Below are positions 40,552 through 47,109 of a DNA stretch of 64,000 nt, one piece after another; position 1 is the first letter of the stretch, and each line of letters opens with the position of its first letter. The notes below the pieces were generated by a model, which searched no databases, was not told the DNA's origin, and worked only from the letters and a program-made list of their open reading frames with translations. A program made the translations under genes and the position numbers. The stretch lies in the IMG/VR virus record IMGVR_UViG_3300024502_000010, positions 124,001-188,000 of that record, one strand, 5' to 3'. This DNA is from a virus.

Positions 40552-40580
40552 AGTATACAAAAAAAGAGGAGTTTATGCAA
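40552..40580 (-). promoter_or_regulatory. Promoter of the glycan island in a terminator loop
   Basis: TTGCAT (40575..40580), 17 nt, TATACT (40552..40557). The -35 box is in the 9-nt loop of the terminator and the -10 lies 27 nt before the ATG at 40525. Confidence 0.65.
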
Positions 40581-40588
40581 CTCCTCTT
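40558..40588 (-). terminator. Terminator upstream of the glycan island
   Basis: AGAGGAG/CTCCTCT stem, 9-nt loop, seven Ts on the minus strand. Confidence 0.82.
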
Positions 40589-40590
40589 AT

Positions 40591-40690
40591 GTAACTCAGG
40601 CTCGCCACTTGCCCTTTGACTGGAGGCAAGAAACCAGGCGGGAGAGAGTCCCATCCGCACCAATTGCCCTTGAGAGAGGCAATAAACTCA
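40591..40690 (-). other. Structured, G+C-richer element; short frame of 31 codons
   Basis: Three hairpins can be drawn: TTGCC..GGCAA near 40613..40629, GGGA/TCCC near 40640..40652, and TTGCC..GGCAA near 40663..40682; the first and last are similar to each other. A frame from 40690 (MSLLPLSRAIGADGTLSRLV) ending at 40595 fits exactly between, but has no ribosome site. Either a structured RNA or a tiny gene. Confidence 0.4.
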
Positions 40691-40724
40691 TAATAGGGTC
40701 ATTTTGACTCCACCAGTATAAGTT

Positions 40725-40961
40725 TTAAGTCGTTCCAGGACTAAAGAAAAGTTGGGTTAACTTTGATATCTCGGTAATACCAAAGAATGCACATAAGAAT
40801 AGTACATCCCAAAGTTTAAGTTTAATAGCAAAGGGTACTGTGAGTAATCCTCCAACAACCTTTATCATTAAACCATATTTAAATTCTCCCCATAGCATAG
40901 TTTGATAACCAATTATGAGGAGAATGTTTCCAATCCAACGAAGTAGATCAGATTTTGCCAT
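40725..40961 (-). CDS. Small polytopic membrane protein, 78 residues
   Basis: About three hydrophobic segments (LLRWIGNILLIIGYQTMLW, YGLMIKVVGGLLTVPFAI, LWDVLFLCAFFGI). No family recognised with confidence; similar small transporter-like frames occur in marine phages. Isolated between the structured element and the oxygenase. Confidence 0.7.
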   Translation of the reverse strand: MAKSDLLRWIGNILLIIGYQTMLWGEFKYGLMIKVVGGLLTVPFAIKLKLWDVLFLCAFFGITEISKLTQLFFSPGTT

Positions 40962-40989
40962 AAGGGGTTGCTCCCGACCAGTGCGCTTT

Positions 40990-41646
40990 TTAAGTCATCC
41001 CGGGACTTTCACCCATCATTGGACCATGCATATACTTGAGATTAAAAGTCATAACATATCTATCAAAATCAGAATTGCTTTCTTCTGTTTTGTGATTTAC
41101 CCATCCAGGAAAGATTACAAGTTCATTTGTTTTAACAGGAACTTCAATCCAAGGATACTGATATTTTACTTGTTTAGAGAAAGCAGATTCTACGACATCA
41201 TTTGCCCTATGATATTCTAATGGATCTCTTATCAAGAGATTTCCACTATTTGGTGGACAATGAAGGTAAGAACTAACAACAATATCAACAAATTGATGCT
41301 TGTGTTCTACAGTTCTTCCCCCTTTAGAATGACGATTAATCCAAGAATTTGCTACTTCAATTGGTTGATTGGAGAGACCAAATTCTTTGAGAATGTAAGG
41401 CATATTTGCATTCAAAAATTGAATGTATTTCCTATTCTCTGTCCAAGTATGAGGTTGCCCATTGATATTATGTATAACAGTAGATGTTGCTTCTCCTTTT
41501 TCTAAGGGTACTTGTTCTTTTTGATTTTTAGAATAGTCTACTGTCTCATCCGCTTTTGCTTTTAGACTATATTCGAAATTAAAATCGTAATAAAGTTTAA
41601 TAGCTACTTCGGAACAAATTTTTATTCGTTCAATATGATTTAACAT
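40990..41646 (-). CDS. 2-oxoglutarate/Fe(II)-dependent oxygenase
   Basis: 218 residues. The iron ligands are in VEHKHQFVDIVVSSYLHCP (HxH/HxD type) and the distal His in FPGWVNHKTEESNSDFDRYV, whose Arg would bind 2-oxoglutarate. This is the TIGR02466-like group frequent in T4-type cyanophages. Substrate unknown; such enzymes may modify proteins or nucleotides, or sense host nitrogen/carbon status. Confidence 0.88.
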   Translation of the reverse strand: MLNHIERIKICSEVAIKLYYDFNFEYSLKAKADETVDYSKNQKEQVPLEKGEATSTVIHNINGQPHTWTENRKYIQFLNANMPYILKEFGLSNQPIEVANSWINRHSKGGRTVEHKHQFVDIVVSSYLHCPPNSGNLLIRDPLEYHRANDVVESAFSKQVKYQYPWIEVPVKTNELVIFPGWVNHKTEESNSDFDRYVMTFNLKYMHGPMMGESPGMT

Positions 41647-41651
41647 TTTAA

Positions 41652-41900
41652 TTAATCTTCATCGTCTTTCACATAACAAGGAACACGGTCTGGGTCCAAC
41701 CATTTAGCATATTCAATATCCTCCATTGCAGTAGAGCATTGTAGAACATTATCAAAAAGATAAATGTCATTCCAGCGTTTGGTGTACTCATTTTGTTTTT
41801 GGAGACGGTAATCGGGTTTACCGTTAATCTCAAGAATACCAACTTCTACGAAGCGATATCCTTCTCGTTCCAAAAGAACCTTAGGAAGTCGTGTTGTCAT
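41652..41900 (-). CDS. Conserved small protein, 82 residues
   Basis: Starts MTTRLPKVLLEREGYRFVEV; acidic end (CYVKDDED). No motif recognised. Four-base overlap with the next gene upstream, so both form one unit with the promoter at 42135..42164. Confidence 0.7.
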   Translation of the reverse strand: MTTRLPKVLLEREGYRFVEVGILEINGKPDYRLQKQNEYTKRWNDIYLFDNVLQCSTAMEDIEYAKWLDPDRVPCYVKDDED

Positions 41901-42112
41901 GCAACTTCAACGGATTCAAGATCAGCAAGAACATATTCCATAAGCATCTCATAATCATCCAGTGGATCACCAGAGAATACTACACCCTCATTCTCATAAA
42001 AACGACGAACCTTTTTATAGAGTTTAGGATTCTTTACATCAAGGTAGAAGTCACCGTTTGCTGCACCACGAAGGGTTTGAACGTCTTTCTTGAATTTTGC
42101 TGTGAGAGTCAT
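41897..42112 (-). CDS. Conserved small protein, 71 residues
   Basis: MTLTAKFKKDVQTLRGAANG start; soluble, with an acidic C-terminal half. No known family. It begins about 16 nt after the start expected from a strong sigma-70 promoter, implying early expression. Confidence 0.7.
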   Translation of the reverse strand: MTLTAKFKKDVQTLRGAANGDFYLDVKNPKLYKKVRRFYENEGVVFSGDPLDDYEMLMEYVLADLESVEVA

Positions 42113-42134
42113 TGTTTTGAATGTTGACCTTAGT

Positions 42135-42164
42135 ATTATAAGGGTTTGACAGGTAATCTGTCAA
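42135..42164 (-). promoter_or_regulatory. Sigma-70 promoter within an inverted repeat
   Basis: TTGACA (42159..42164), 18 nt, TATAAT (42135..42140). The -35 is one arm of a perfect hairpin TTGACAG/CTGTCAA just after tRNA-Met. Confidence 0.75.
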
Positions 42165-42165
42165 G

Positions 42166-42239
42166 TGCTCCTTGCGTGGATCGAACACGCCTCAGGCGAA
42201 TTATGAGTTCGCTGCATTCACCAGATTGCTAAAGGAGCA
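42166..42239 (-). tRNA. tRNA-Met(CAT)
   Basis: 74 nt. Acceptor TGCTCCT/AGGAGCA, anticodon loop CTCATAA in stem GCGAA/TTCGC, T-loop TTCGATC. CAT could be elongator Met or, if modified, Ile2; not decided. Confidence 0.88.
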
Positions 42240-42242
42240 AGG

Positions 42243-42330
42243 TACGAGTGGGTGGATTCGAACCACCTCAAAGCCGCTAATCTGGCGGAAAGAGTTTATA
42301 AGACTCCTCTGACTACCAAGTCTCACTCGC
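42243..42330 (-). tRNA. Long-variable-arm tRNA, apparent anticodon TAT
   Basis: 88 nt. Acceptor GCGAGTG/CACTCGT (first pair G-U), T-arm GGTGG/CCACC with TTCGAAT, variable arm hairpin CCGC/GCGG typical of Leu/Ser/Tyr. The anticodon loop reads CTTATAA, giving TAT (Ile AUA codon), unexpected for a class II tRNA. The D-arm is short. It could be a changed Leu tRNA. Confidence 0.7.
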
Positions 42331-42369
42331 TTAAATTCAGGTCTATTATAGAGGACCTGAAACTCTGTG

Positions 42370-42594
42370 TCAACAACCTTCTTCGTGGTCGGTATGTATT
42401 CGTATCACATCGTCGTCCACTTTAGATTCTACTGCAAACTTTATGGTTTCGTTGTATGGAACTATCACTGCGTTTCTTTCTCCGTCAGTAATGACAAATG
42501 ATTCACCATTTTCTACTCTTTCTATTAGGTTGTCAAAATCTTCTTGAAACTCTTGAACTGTAAACTTTTGGAGATCTGAAAGTTCTGGATACAT
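42370..42594 (-). CDS. Phd/YefM-type antitoxin-like protein (orphan)
   Basis: About 74 residues. FQEDFDNLIERVENGESFVI followed by TDGERNAVIVPYNE fits the Phd/YefM N-terminal DNA-binding fold. No toxin gene (RelE, Doc or similar) lies beside it. An orphan phage antitoxin could neutralise a host toxin or act as a repressor. Start at MYPELSDL (42594) or two codons earlier. Confidence 0.75.
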   Translation of the reverse strand: MYPELSDLQKFTVQEFQEDFDNLIERVENGESFVITDGERNAVIVPYNETIKFAVESKVDDDVIRIHTDHEEGC

Positions 42595-42618
42595 TTTCAT
42601 AAAGTGAAGTTTTATGAG

Positions 42619-42694
42619 TCCGGATATTCAGATTTGAACTGAAATTATTCCTGCTCCCAAAGCAGGTGCCATGACCAAGTTAGGCGATATCCGG
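42619..42694 (-). tRNA. tRNA-Pro(TGG)
   Basis: 76 nt. Acceptor CCGGATA/TATCCGG, anticodon loop TTTGGGA in stem CCTGC/GCAGG, T-loop TTCAAAT. Confidence 0.93.
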
Positions 42695-42811
42695 TTATTT
42701 GTTTTTATGTATAAACATAATACCAGCGAATGGTACGATTGTCAACCCACATCCACAAAGAAAAAGAAAGAAAGGACTTGCTGCTAGGGTTTCAACCAAG
42801 TGGAAAATCAT
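42695..42811 (-). CDS. Membrane micro-protein, 38 residues
   Basis: MIFHLVETLAASPFFLFLCG then a hydrophobic stretch ending FIHKNK. Its ATG overlaps the stop of the upstream gene (ATGA) and its stop codon abuts the 5' end of tRNA-Pro. Single-span, function unknown. Confidence 0.55.
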   Translation of the reverse strand: MIFHLVETLAASPFFLFLCGCGLTIVPFAGIMFIHKNK

Positions 42812-43035
42812 CTTCCTCTCCAGTTCTTGTATTCATAATACATGTATTGGTCTGCTTCGTCAAGCCCCTGTAAAGGAGCTTGACAATCCCAATATGACCA
42901 TTCAATACAGAACTGTTTAATATGTATATCATTAGAAGCAGTTTTTACTCCATACATTCTTGAAAAGGCAGACATTGCAAACCAATATCTCTGCCTAATG
43001 TGCGGTTCCATTTCCCTTATAGTCTTTGGAGTCAT
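42808..43035 (-). CDS. Conserved small protein, 75 residues
   Basis: Start MTPKTIREMEPHIRQRYWFA; Trp- and Tyr-rich end (YMYYEYKNWRGR). The frame is open to 43092, but the ATG at 43035 lies within the micro-protein upstream as usual for this gene set. No known family. Confidence 0.65.
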   Translation of the reverse strand: MTPKTIREMEPHIRQRYWFAMSAFSRMYGVKTASNDIHIKQFCIEWSYWDCQAPLQGLDEADQYMYYEYKNWRGR

Positions 43036-43114
43036 AGTATCCGCCTCTTGTTCCGAAATAGAGTGTAGATAATACAAATGGAATAGCAACAAAAATAAGT
43101 GCTTTACCTAACAT
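42995..43114 (-). CDS. Conserved membrane micro-protein, 39 residues
   Basis: MLGKALIFVAIPFVLSTLYF then GTRGGYYDSKDYKGNGTAH. One membrane span with a Gly/Tyr-rich tail; I recall near-identical peptides downstream of gnd in other cyanophages. Overlaps the gnd end by 11 nt and the next gene by 41 nt. Confidence 0.7.
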   Translation of the reverse strand: MLGKALIFVAIPFVLSTLYFGTRGGYYDSKDYKGNGTAH

Positions 43115-44138
43115 GATGACCACCAAACATATAACGCATTCCGTTCAGGATTTTTGCTCCAAATGATCCGAGATTGCGTGAGTTAAATCTTTCAAATAGT
43201 GCCGTAGTAATAACAGGAGCGGGAACCCCCAAGTCCACAGCGGCAGAAACAGTCCAACGACCCTCACCGCTATCGGATACTCCTCCAGAGAAGCGTTTAA
43301 GGCTACCATCCCTGCGTAGCACATCAGCAGTAAGATCGAGTAACCAACTACCAACCACGCTACCGCGACGCCATAACTCAGCCACCTCAGCAACATCAAT
43401 GTCGTAACAATAACTTTCTGGGTCTGCCATAGGAGCAACTTCAGCATCTCCTTCTTTGACATACTGTGCTCCGTTATTTGCGTTCTTTAAGATATTAAAT
43501 CCTTCAGCATATGCCTGCATCATTCCATATTCAATTCCATTGTGAACCATCTTCACAAAATGTCCAGCACCAGGACCACCACAATGTAACCAACCAAACT
43601 CAGCAGAAGTTACATCCGAGTCATACTGAGTCCTGGGGGCAGCGTTGATTCCTGGGGCAAGGGCATCAAAAATCCTCGCACAAGTGGCGACCGCAGTATT
43701 TCCGCCACCAACCATAAGACAGTATCCACGATCCAAACCATAAACACCGCCGCTAGTACCACAATCAATATATTGGATACCAAGTTTTGCCAGACGCTCT
43801 GCTCTTTTCCGACTGTCTTTAAAATTGCTATTGCCATGATCAATAATAATATCTCCTTCACCACAATATCGTAGTAACTCATTGATCGTTTCCTCTACTG
43901 TTTCGGATGGAACAACCATTTGAAAAATACCTGGTTGTTGTCTACCGTTTTTATTTTGTTTAACTACTTTAACAAGGCTTTCAATATCAGTCGTAATTCC
44001 ATTAACAAATCCCTTTTCAAAAGCTTCGTTTGCTTTCTCATAATTTCTTCTATATCCCCAAACCTCTATACCCGATTTCATCATGCGGCGAGACATACCT
44101 TCGCCCATTCTTCCTAAACCGATTAATCCTACTTTCAT
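43104..44138 (-). CDS. gnd: 6-phosphogluconate dehydrogenase (short type)
   Basis: 344 residues. KVGLIGLGRMGEGMSRRMMK is the NADP site; IDCGTSGGVYGLDRGYCLMV and GHFVKMVHNGIEYGMMQAYA carry substrate and catalytic Lys/Asn. It makes NADPH and ribulose 5-phosphate in the oxidative pentose phosphate pathway, which cyanophages favour during infection to make dNTPs. The start at 44138 is fixed by an ATGA overlap with the 31-residue peptide. Confidence 0.95.
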   Translation of the reverse strand: MKVGLIGLGRMGEGMSRRMMKSGIEVWGYRRNYEKANEAFEKGFVNGITTDIESLVKVVKQNKNGRQQPGIFQMVVPSETVEETINELLRYCGEGDIIIDHGNSNFKDSRKRAERLAKLGIQYIDCGTSGGVYGLDRGYCLMVGGGNTAVATCARIFDALAPGINAAPRTQYDSDVTSAEFGWLHCGGPGAGHFVKMVHNGIEYGMMQAYAEGFNILKNANNGAQYVKEGDAEVAPMADPESYCYDIDVAEVAELWRRGSVVGSWLLDLTADVLRRDGSLKRFSGGVSDSGEGRWTVSAAVDLGVPAPVITTALFERFNSRNLGSFGAKILNGMRYMFGGHHVR

Positions 44139-44230
44139 AAAACCTCTGGATATGCGTGCGTAAGTCCCCAATATATAAAAAGTCCAATTGAACCAAACAA
44201 AGTCATTGAAGTGAATATTAACCTAATCAT
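44135..44230 (-). CDS. Membrane micro-protein coupled to gnd, 31 residues
   Basis: MIRLIFTSMTLFGSIGLFIY then WGLTHAYPEVL: one membrane span. Stop overlaps the gnd ATG; start overlaps the end of the preceding gene by 8 nt. Coupling on both sides supports it. Confidence 0.6.
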   Translation of the reverse strand: MIRLIFTSMTLFGSIGLFIYWGLTHAYPEVL

Positions 44231-44513
44231 CTTCTTCGTCCTCATAGGTAGATGGTTCTTCAAAGAGTTCATCCATTTTTTGTTGTATAATTCTTTGTTG
44301 CAGTTCTTGCAAGTCTTCTTCGGTGAATTTAACCACTAGTAAAGGATCTCCTGCTTTAACGTCGTTTAATTCTGGATGTTTTACTTTTGGACTTTTAGAA
44401 TACCCATGATGAGCATTCATAATCATCCAACCCTGCACGAACATTGTAAGTGCAATCACCACAAGAACAAACCAAGGAACCAAGAAAATCAGTTCAGAGT
44501 GATTTTGAGCCAT
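44223..44513 (-). CDS. Single-span membrane protein, 96 residues
   Basis: A span at about residues 9-30 (LVPWFVLVVIALTMFVQGW), then a soluble part with a helical acidic end (EEPSTYEDEEDD). No family recognised. It overlaps the next gene upstream by 25 nt. Confidence 0.7.
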   Translation of the reverse strand: MAQNHSELIFLVPWFVLVVIALTMFVQGWMIMNAHHGYSKSPKVKHPELNDVKAGDPLLVVKFTEEDLQELQQRIIQQKMDELFEEPSTYEDEEDD

Positions 44514-44692
44514 GGAAGCAACGGAGGAATTACCCCTACAAGTCTCAAAAGTCCTTCAGCAAATAAAGCAAGAACCACCCAACCGACGCACATACTAATG
44601 ATAGAAGCATTACGGTTGTGTCGTCGTATTGCTGCATCGATCATCTCCTGAACTTCAGAACGTGTAATAAATTCGTCTTGTTCGTGCATCAT
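44489..44692 (-). CDS. Single-span membrane protein, 67 residues
   Basis: A helical basic start (EVQEMIDAAIRRHNRNAS) then a span (MCVGWVVLALFAEGLLRLVG) and a short end. ATGA overlap with the 49-residue gene. Function unknown. Confidence 0.65.
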   Translation of the reverse strand: MMHEQDEFITRSEVQEMIDAAIRRHNRNASIISMCVGWVVLALFAEGLLRLVGVIPPLLPWLKITLN

Positions 44693-44838
44693 TTCTCGTC
44701 TCCAAGAAACTTTGCGAGAGGATCTTTTCGGGTTTTTAAAATCTCACATGCTCGATAATAAAACATATTATTAGTGTTGCCAGAGGCTTCAAAAGTTGCC
44801 TTGATCTTCACCCAATTATCATAGGTGTGCTGATCCAT
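44689..44838 (-). CDS. Conserved small soluble protein, 49 residues
   Basis: MDQHTYDNWVKIKATFEASG, then NTNNMFYYRACEILKTRKDP. I recall this peptide pattern from several T4-like cyanophages; role unknown. Coupled to the membrane protein downstream. Confidence 0.7.
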   Translation of the reverse strand: MDQHTYDNWVKIKATFEASGNTNNMFYYRACEILKTRKDPLAKFLGDEK

Positions 44839-44953
44839 AGGTTTGTCCCTGTGATACTATTATATACTAATCACAGACATTTCAAAGTCAATTTTTTGTG
44901 TTCATATCGTAACACTGTTGAAGAAAATATTAAATTTGTAACTTAACTTAAAA

Positions 44954-45038
44954 CGGAAAGGGTGGGATTCGAACCCACGGATGCTTTCACATCGCTAGTT
45001 TTCAAGACTAGAGCCTTCAACCACTCGACCACCTTTCC
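44954..45038 (-). tRNA. tRNA-Ser(TGA)
   Basis: 85 nt. Acceptor GGAAAGG/CCTTTCC, anticodon loop CTTGAAA in stem CTAGT/ACTAG, long variable arm, T-loop TTCGAAT. Confidence 0.93.
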
Positions 45039-45048
45039 AGTGGGAGGT

Positions 45049-45300
45049 TCAACGAACCTCAAAATCCAAACGCTTTACTTTGCGTTGGCGTCTTGCCTCT
45101 TGCCAGGCAATATCTTGTGAAGTCAGAACATTTGATTTTTGTTCTTTCTGAATAGAGTTTAACATAACAATACGAGATAAGTCAAGTGCTGAAATCTTAT
45201 CTCCACGAATTGTTGCCATATTAGGACAACCACAGGTCACTGTTTTTGAATGATGTCCTGTTATTTCTCTATTACAATCTTTGCATCTTATTGAAATCAT
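45049..45300 (-). CDS. Small zinc-ribbon protein, 83 residues
   Basis: IRCKDCNREITGHHSKTVTC and GCPNMA give a CxxC...CxC zinc-ribbon; the C-terminal half is basic and helical (EARRQRKVKRLDFEVR). Present in many cyanophages as a protein of unknown function; probably nucleic-acid binding. Confidence 0.75.
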   Translation of the reverse strand: MISIRCKDCNREITGHHSKTVTCGCPNMATIRGDKISALDLSRIVMLNSIQKEQKSNVLTSQDIAWQEARRQRKVKRLDFEVR

Positions 45301-45315
45301 TATTCTTCATCCTAA

Positions 45316-45750
45316 TCATTGCAGGTGTGCTCTCAACTGCCAAACAAACTTACCATGAGATTCCATCAAATCTTGAACTAAATTTGCTGTAGCATATGAC
45401 TTTTGATTTTCAGACTCTTCCGAAATTTCTCCCATCAATTCACAAAACTTGGTATTGTTATCAAGAAGTTCTTGAAGCATTTCTTTTGCTCCGGTTGAAC
45501 TTGCTGCCTCTTTGATTTGAGTTACCTCAAGCATTCTTGAGAGAGAACTGAGAGGTTTTACATTCAGATAACGCATATGTTCTGAGAGACGATCAATCTC
45601 TTCAAACATAGTCTCATACTGACCACCAAAGAGTTGATGTAGTTGAGTGAAATCTTCACCTACAACATTCCAGTGAAATGCCCAAGTTTTATGGAATAAA
45701 ACAAAAAGCGATGACTGTGCATCACTCAAGAGTTTATAAAGTTTTTCCAT
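45316..45750 (-). CDS. dps: Dps/ferritin-like protein
   Basis: 144 residues. FHKTWAFHWNVVGEDFTQLH and YETMFEEIDRLSEHMRYL contain the His, Asp and Glu positions of the Dps intersubunit ferroxidase site. Dps dodecamers oxidise and store iron and often protect DNA from peroxide. A TATAAT and a CATAAATA motif lie just upstream. In a phage it may limit Fenton chemistry or hold iron for photosystems and oxygenases. Start MEKLYKLL at 45750. Confidence 0.87.
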   Translation of the reverse strand: MEKLYKLLSDAQSSLFVLFHKTWAFHWNVVGEDFTQLHQLFGGQYETMFEEIDRLSEHMRYLNVKPLSSLSRMLEVTQIKEAASSTGAKEMLQELLDNNTKFCELMGEISEESENQKSYATANLVQDLMESHGKFVWQLRAHLQ

Positions 45751-45801
45751 TATACTCTTTTTGAAATATTTATGCAAATGGGAGCAGAGGGATTCATTTT
45801 T

Positions 45802-46338
45802 TTACTTATTCATACAAAACTTAGGATGTTGCTTGTCCTTACTGTAACGTCCACCGTTACTCTTTTGGGGTGGTAAAGTTTTTTGTGCGTGGCAGTTGGG
45901 ACAGACCACTTGTAGATTTTCAGGGGCGTGGTTGAAAGGGTCGTCGTCTATGTGGTCCACCTCAAGGCAGGTTCGTCCGGTATGAATGTTTGTTCCAGAC
46001 CAACCACAAAGGGAACACTTACCCCCACTCGCTTCTAATAAGTAAGCACGAACACCGCTGGGAACATAACCCTGCCCTGTATGGTTCAGTTCTCCTACTT
46101 TCCACTTATCTATTGTCCATTGTCTCTTGGCTGCAGCACTACACTTGTTAGAACAGAACTTGCCAGTAGAACTCTTTTTCTTATAGTCAAACTCTACACT
46201 GCAGTAATTACAGATGGCGGTGTCCCAACCAGTTCTTTTCCTCTTAGGAGACTTCTTATTATTATAGGTTACAGAACACGAACGGGAGCAGAACTTAGGT
46301 TTATCGTTCTCACACCCGCAGTTTAAACAAGTAGTCAT
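45802..46338 (-). CDS. HNH homing endonuclease with zinc fingers
   Basis: 178 residues. Three zinc knuckles (CLNCGCENDKPKFCSRSC; CNYCSVEFDYKKK; CSLCGW) and the HNH core CLEVDHIDDDPFNHAPENLQ ... VCPNCHAQ. A classic free-standing HNH enzyme, sitting at the edge of the tRNA array. A TATAAATA motif is 33 nt upstream. Confidence 0.92.
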   Translation of the reverse strand: MTTCLNCGCENDKPKFCSRSCSVTYNNKKSPKRKRTGWDTAICNYCSVEFDYKKKSSTGKFCSNKCSAAAKRQWTIDKWKVGELNHTGQGYVPSGVRAYLLEASGGKCSLCGWSGTNIHTGRTCLEVDHIDDDPFNHAPENLQVVCPNCHAQKTLPPQKSNGGRYSKDKQHPKFCMNK

Positions 46339-46392
46339 AATAGAACCGAATACCTTTTATTATTTATAACACAAGTATTCGTTTTAGTAAAG

Positions 46393-46464
46393 TGCCCGAA
46401 GAGGGACTTGAACCCCCAACATTTTCGGTGTAAACGAAACGCTCTGCCTTTGAGCTATTCGGGC
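46393..46464 (-). tRNA. tRNA-Val(TAC)
   Basis: 72 nt. Acceptor GCCCGAA/TTCGGGC, anticodon loop TTTACAC in stem TTTCG/CGAAA, T-loop TTCAAGT. Confidence 0.93.
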
Positions 46465-46467
46465 AAG

Positions 46468-46540
46468 CTCCCATCGTAGGTACTGCCCCTACCAATCTCT
46501 GATTAACAGTCAGGCCCGTTCGCTTGCTCGGTCGATGGGA
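46468..46540 (-). tRNA. tRNA-Asn(GTT)
   Basis: 73 nt. Acceptor TCCCATC/GATGGGA, anticodon loop CTGTTAA. The T-loop is unusual (GGCAGTA instead of TTCRANY). Confidence 0.82.
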
Positions 46541-46544
46541 ATAA

Positions 46545-46617
46545 AGGAAGTTACTGGACTTACACCAGTTCAAAGGGCATTGTCTGCTTGTCTCGATTCT
46601 TTGACTTAACTTCCTTT
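46545..46617 (-). ncRNA. tRNA-like element with degenerate anticodon arm
   Basis: A 10-bp outer stem (AAAGGAAGTT/AACTTCCTTT), a T-arm-like hairpin ACTGG/CCAGT with loop TGTAAGT and a D-arm-like GTC/GAC hairpin, but no proper 5-bp anticodon stem (only GCA/TGC around GACAA). Either a decayed tRNA or a tRNA-shaped RNA of another kind. Confidence 0.55.
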
Positions 46618-46654
46618 GGCGTCTTTCTATGCTATCTGCATAACGACTACCAAG

Positions 46655-46726
46655 AGCGAAAGACGAGATTCGAACTCGCAACAACCTGCTTGGAAGGCAG
46701 GGACTCTACCGTTGAGTTACTTTCGC
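46655..46726 (-). tRNA. tRNA-Gly(TCC)
   Basis: 72 nt. Acceptor GCGAAAG/CTTTCGC, anticodon loop CTTCCAA in stem CCTGC/GCAGG, T-loop TTCGAAT. Confidence 0.94.
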
Positions 46727-46735
46727 AATGAGACA

Positions 46736-46764
46736 ATCATAAACTATTTAAGTTTGATTGTCAA
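46736..46764 (-). promoter_or_regulatory. Promoter inside the tRNA array, before tRNA-Gly
   Basis: TTGACA (46759..46764), 17 nt, TATGAT (46736..46741), immediately after tRNA-Leu. An inverted repeat TTGACAATCA/TGATTGTC spans it. Confidence 0.65.
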
Positions 46765-46765
46765 G

Positions 46766-46848
46766 TGCTCCAGAGAAGATTTGAACTTCCACGCTTTTTA
46801 AGGCGGCGGATTCTAAGTCCGCTGTGTCTACCGTTCCACCACTGAAGC
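46766..46848 (-). tRNA. tRNA-Leu(TAG)
   Basis: 83 nt. Acceptor GCTTCAG/CTGGAGC, anticodon loop CTTAGAA in stem GCGGA/TCCGC, long variable arm, T-loop TTCAAAT. Confidence 0.93.
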
Positions 46849-46931
46849 AGATGGAGTAAGCGTAATATACCTCATAAGGATATAACAGAGGCTTACCCTC
46901 TATCACTTTTATGTATGGAGATAAACTCCAA
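46849..46931 (-). other. Structured spacer between tRNA-Arg and tRNA-Leu
   Basis: 83 nt with possible hairpins GGAG/CTCC (46918..46930), GAGG/CCTC (46891..46902) and a longer-range GTAAGC/GCTTAC pair (46856..46861 with 46893..46898). Not a tRNA. Unassigned; could be a processed spacer RNA. Confidence 0.35.
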
Positions 46932-47004
46932 CAGGCACAGAGGGACTCGAACCCCCAATCGTCATCTTAGAAGGATGTTGCATTATCCATTATGCTATGT
47001 GCCC
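46932..47004 (-). tRNA. tRNA-Arg(TCT)
   Basis: 73 nt. Acceptor GGGCACA/TGTGCCT, anticodon loop CTTCTAA in stem ACATC/GATGA, T-loop TTCGAGT. Confidence 0.93.
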
Positions 47005-47075
47005 ATAAAGTAGGTTCCTATCGCCGCCATTCCTGAACCTACCGAAGGGGAATGCCGCAGTTGATTTCTCAACTC
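47005..47075 (-). ncRNA. Pseudoknotted leader RNA upstream of tRNA-Arg
   Basis: Starts at the expected transcription start. It contains a GAAA-tetraloop hairpin (AGTTGA/TCAACT, 47059..47074) and an 8-bp stem GTAGGTTC/GAACCTAC (47010..47017 with 47035..47042). The loop segment CATTCC (47028..47033) can pair with GGAATG (47049..47054), an H-type pseudoknot. Not a tRNA. Confidence 0.5.
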
Positions 47076-47079
47076 TTAT

Positions 47080-47108
47080 ATTGTACCAGTTGTTTGGAAA
47101 CTGGTCAA
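47080..47108 (-). promoter_or_regulatory. Promoter inside the tRNA array, after tRNA-Ile
   Basis: TTGACC (47103..47108), 17 nt, TACAAT (47080..47085). The spacer holds an inverted repeat CCAGTT/AACTGG. Confidence 0.65.
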
Positions 47109-47109
47109 G

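Noticed and set aside
39413-40663. 416-codon version of the GDP-mannose 3,5-epimerase
   Set aside because: The extra 46 codons run through a terminator, a promoter and a structured element; the family starts at the ATG at 40525.
42370-42594. Complete toxin-antitoxin pair
   Set aside because: No toxin-like frame lies within the neighbouring sequence; only tRNAs and membrane micro-proteins flank it.
46545-46617. Calling a functional tRNA here
   Set aside because: Acceptor-like and T-arm-like stems exist, but no 5-bp anticodon stem with a 7-nt loop can be drawn on either strand.
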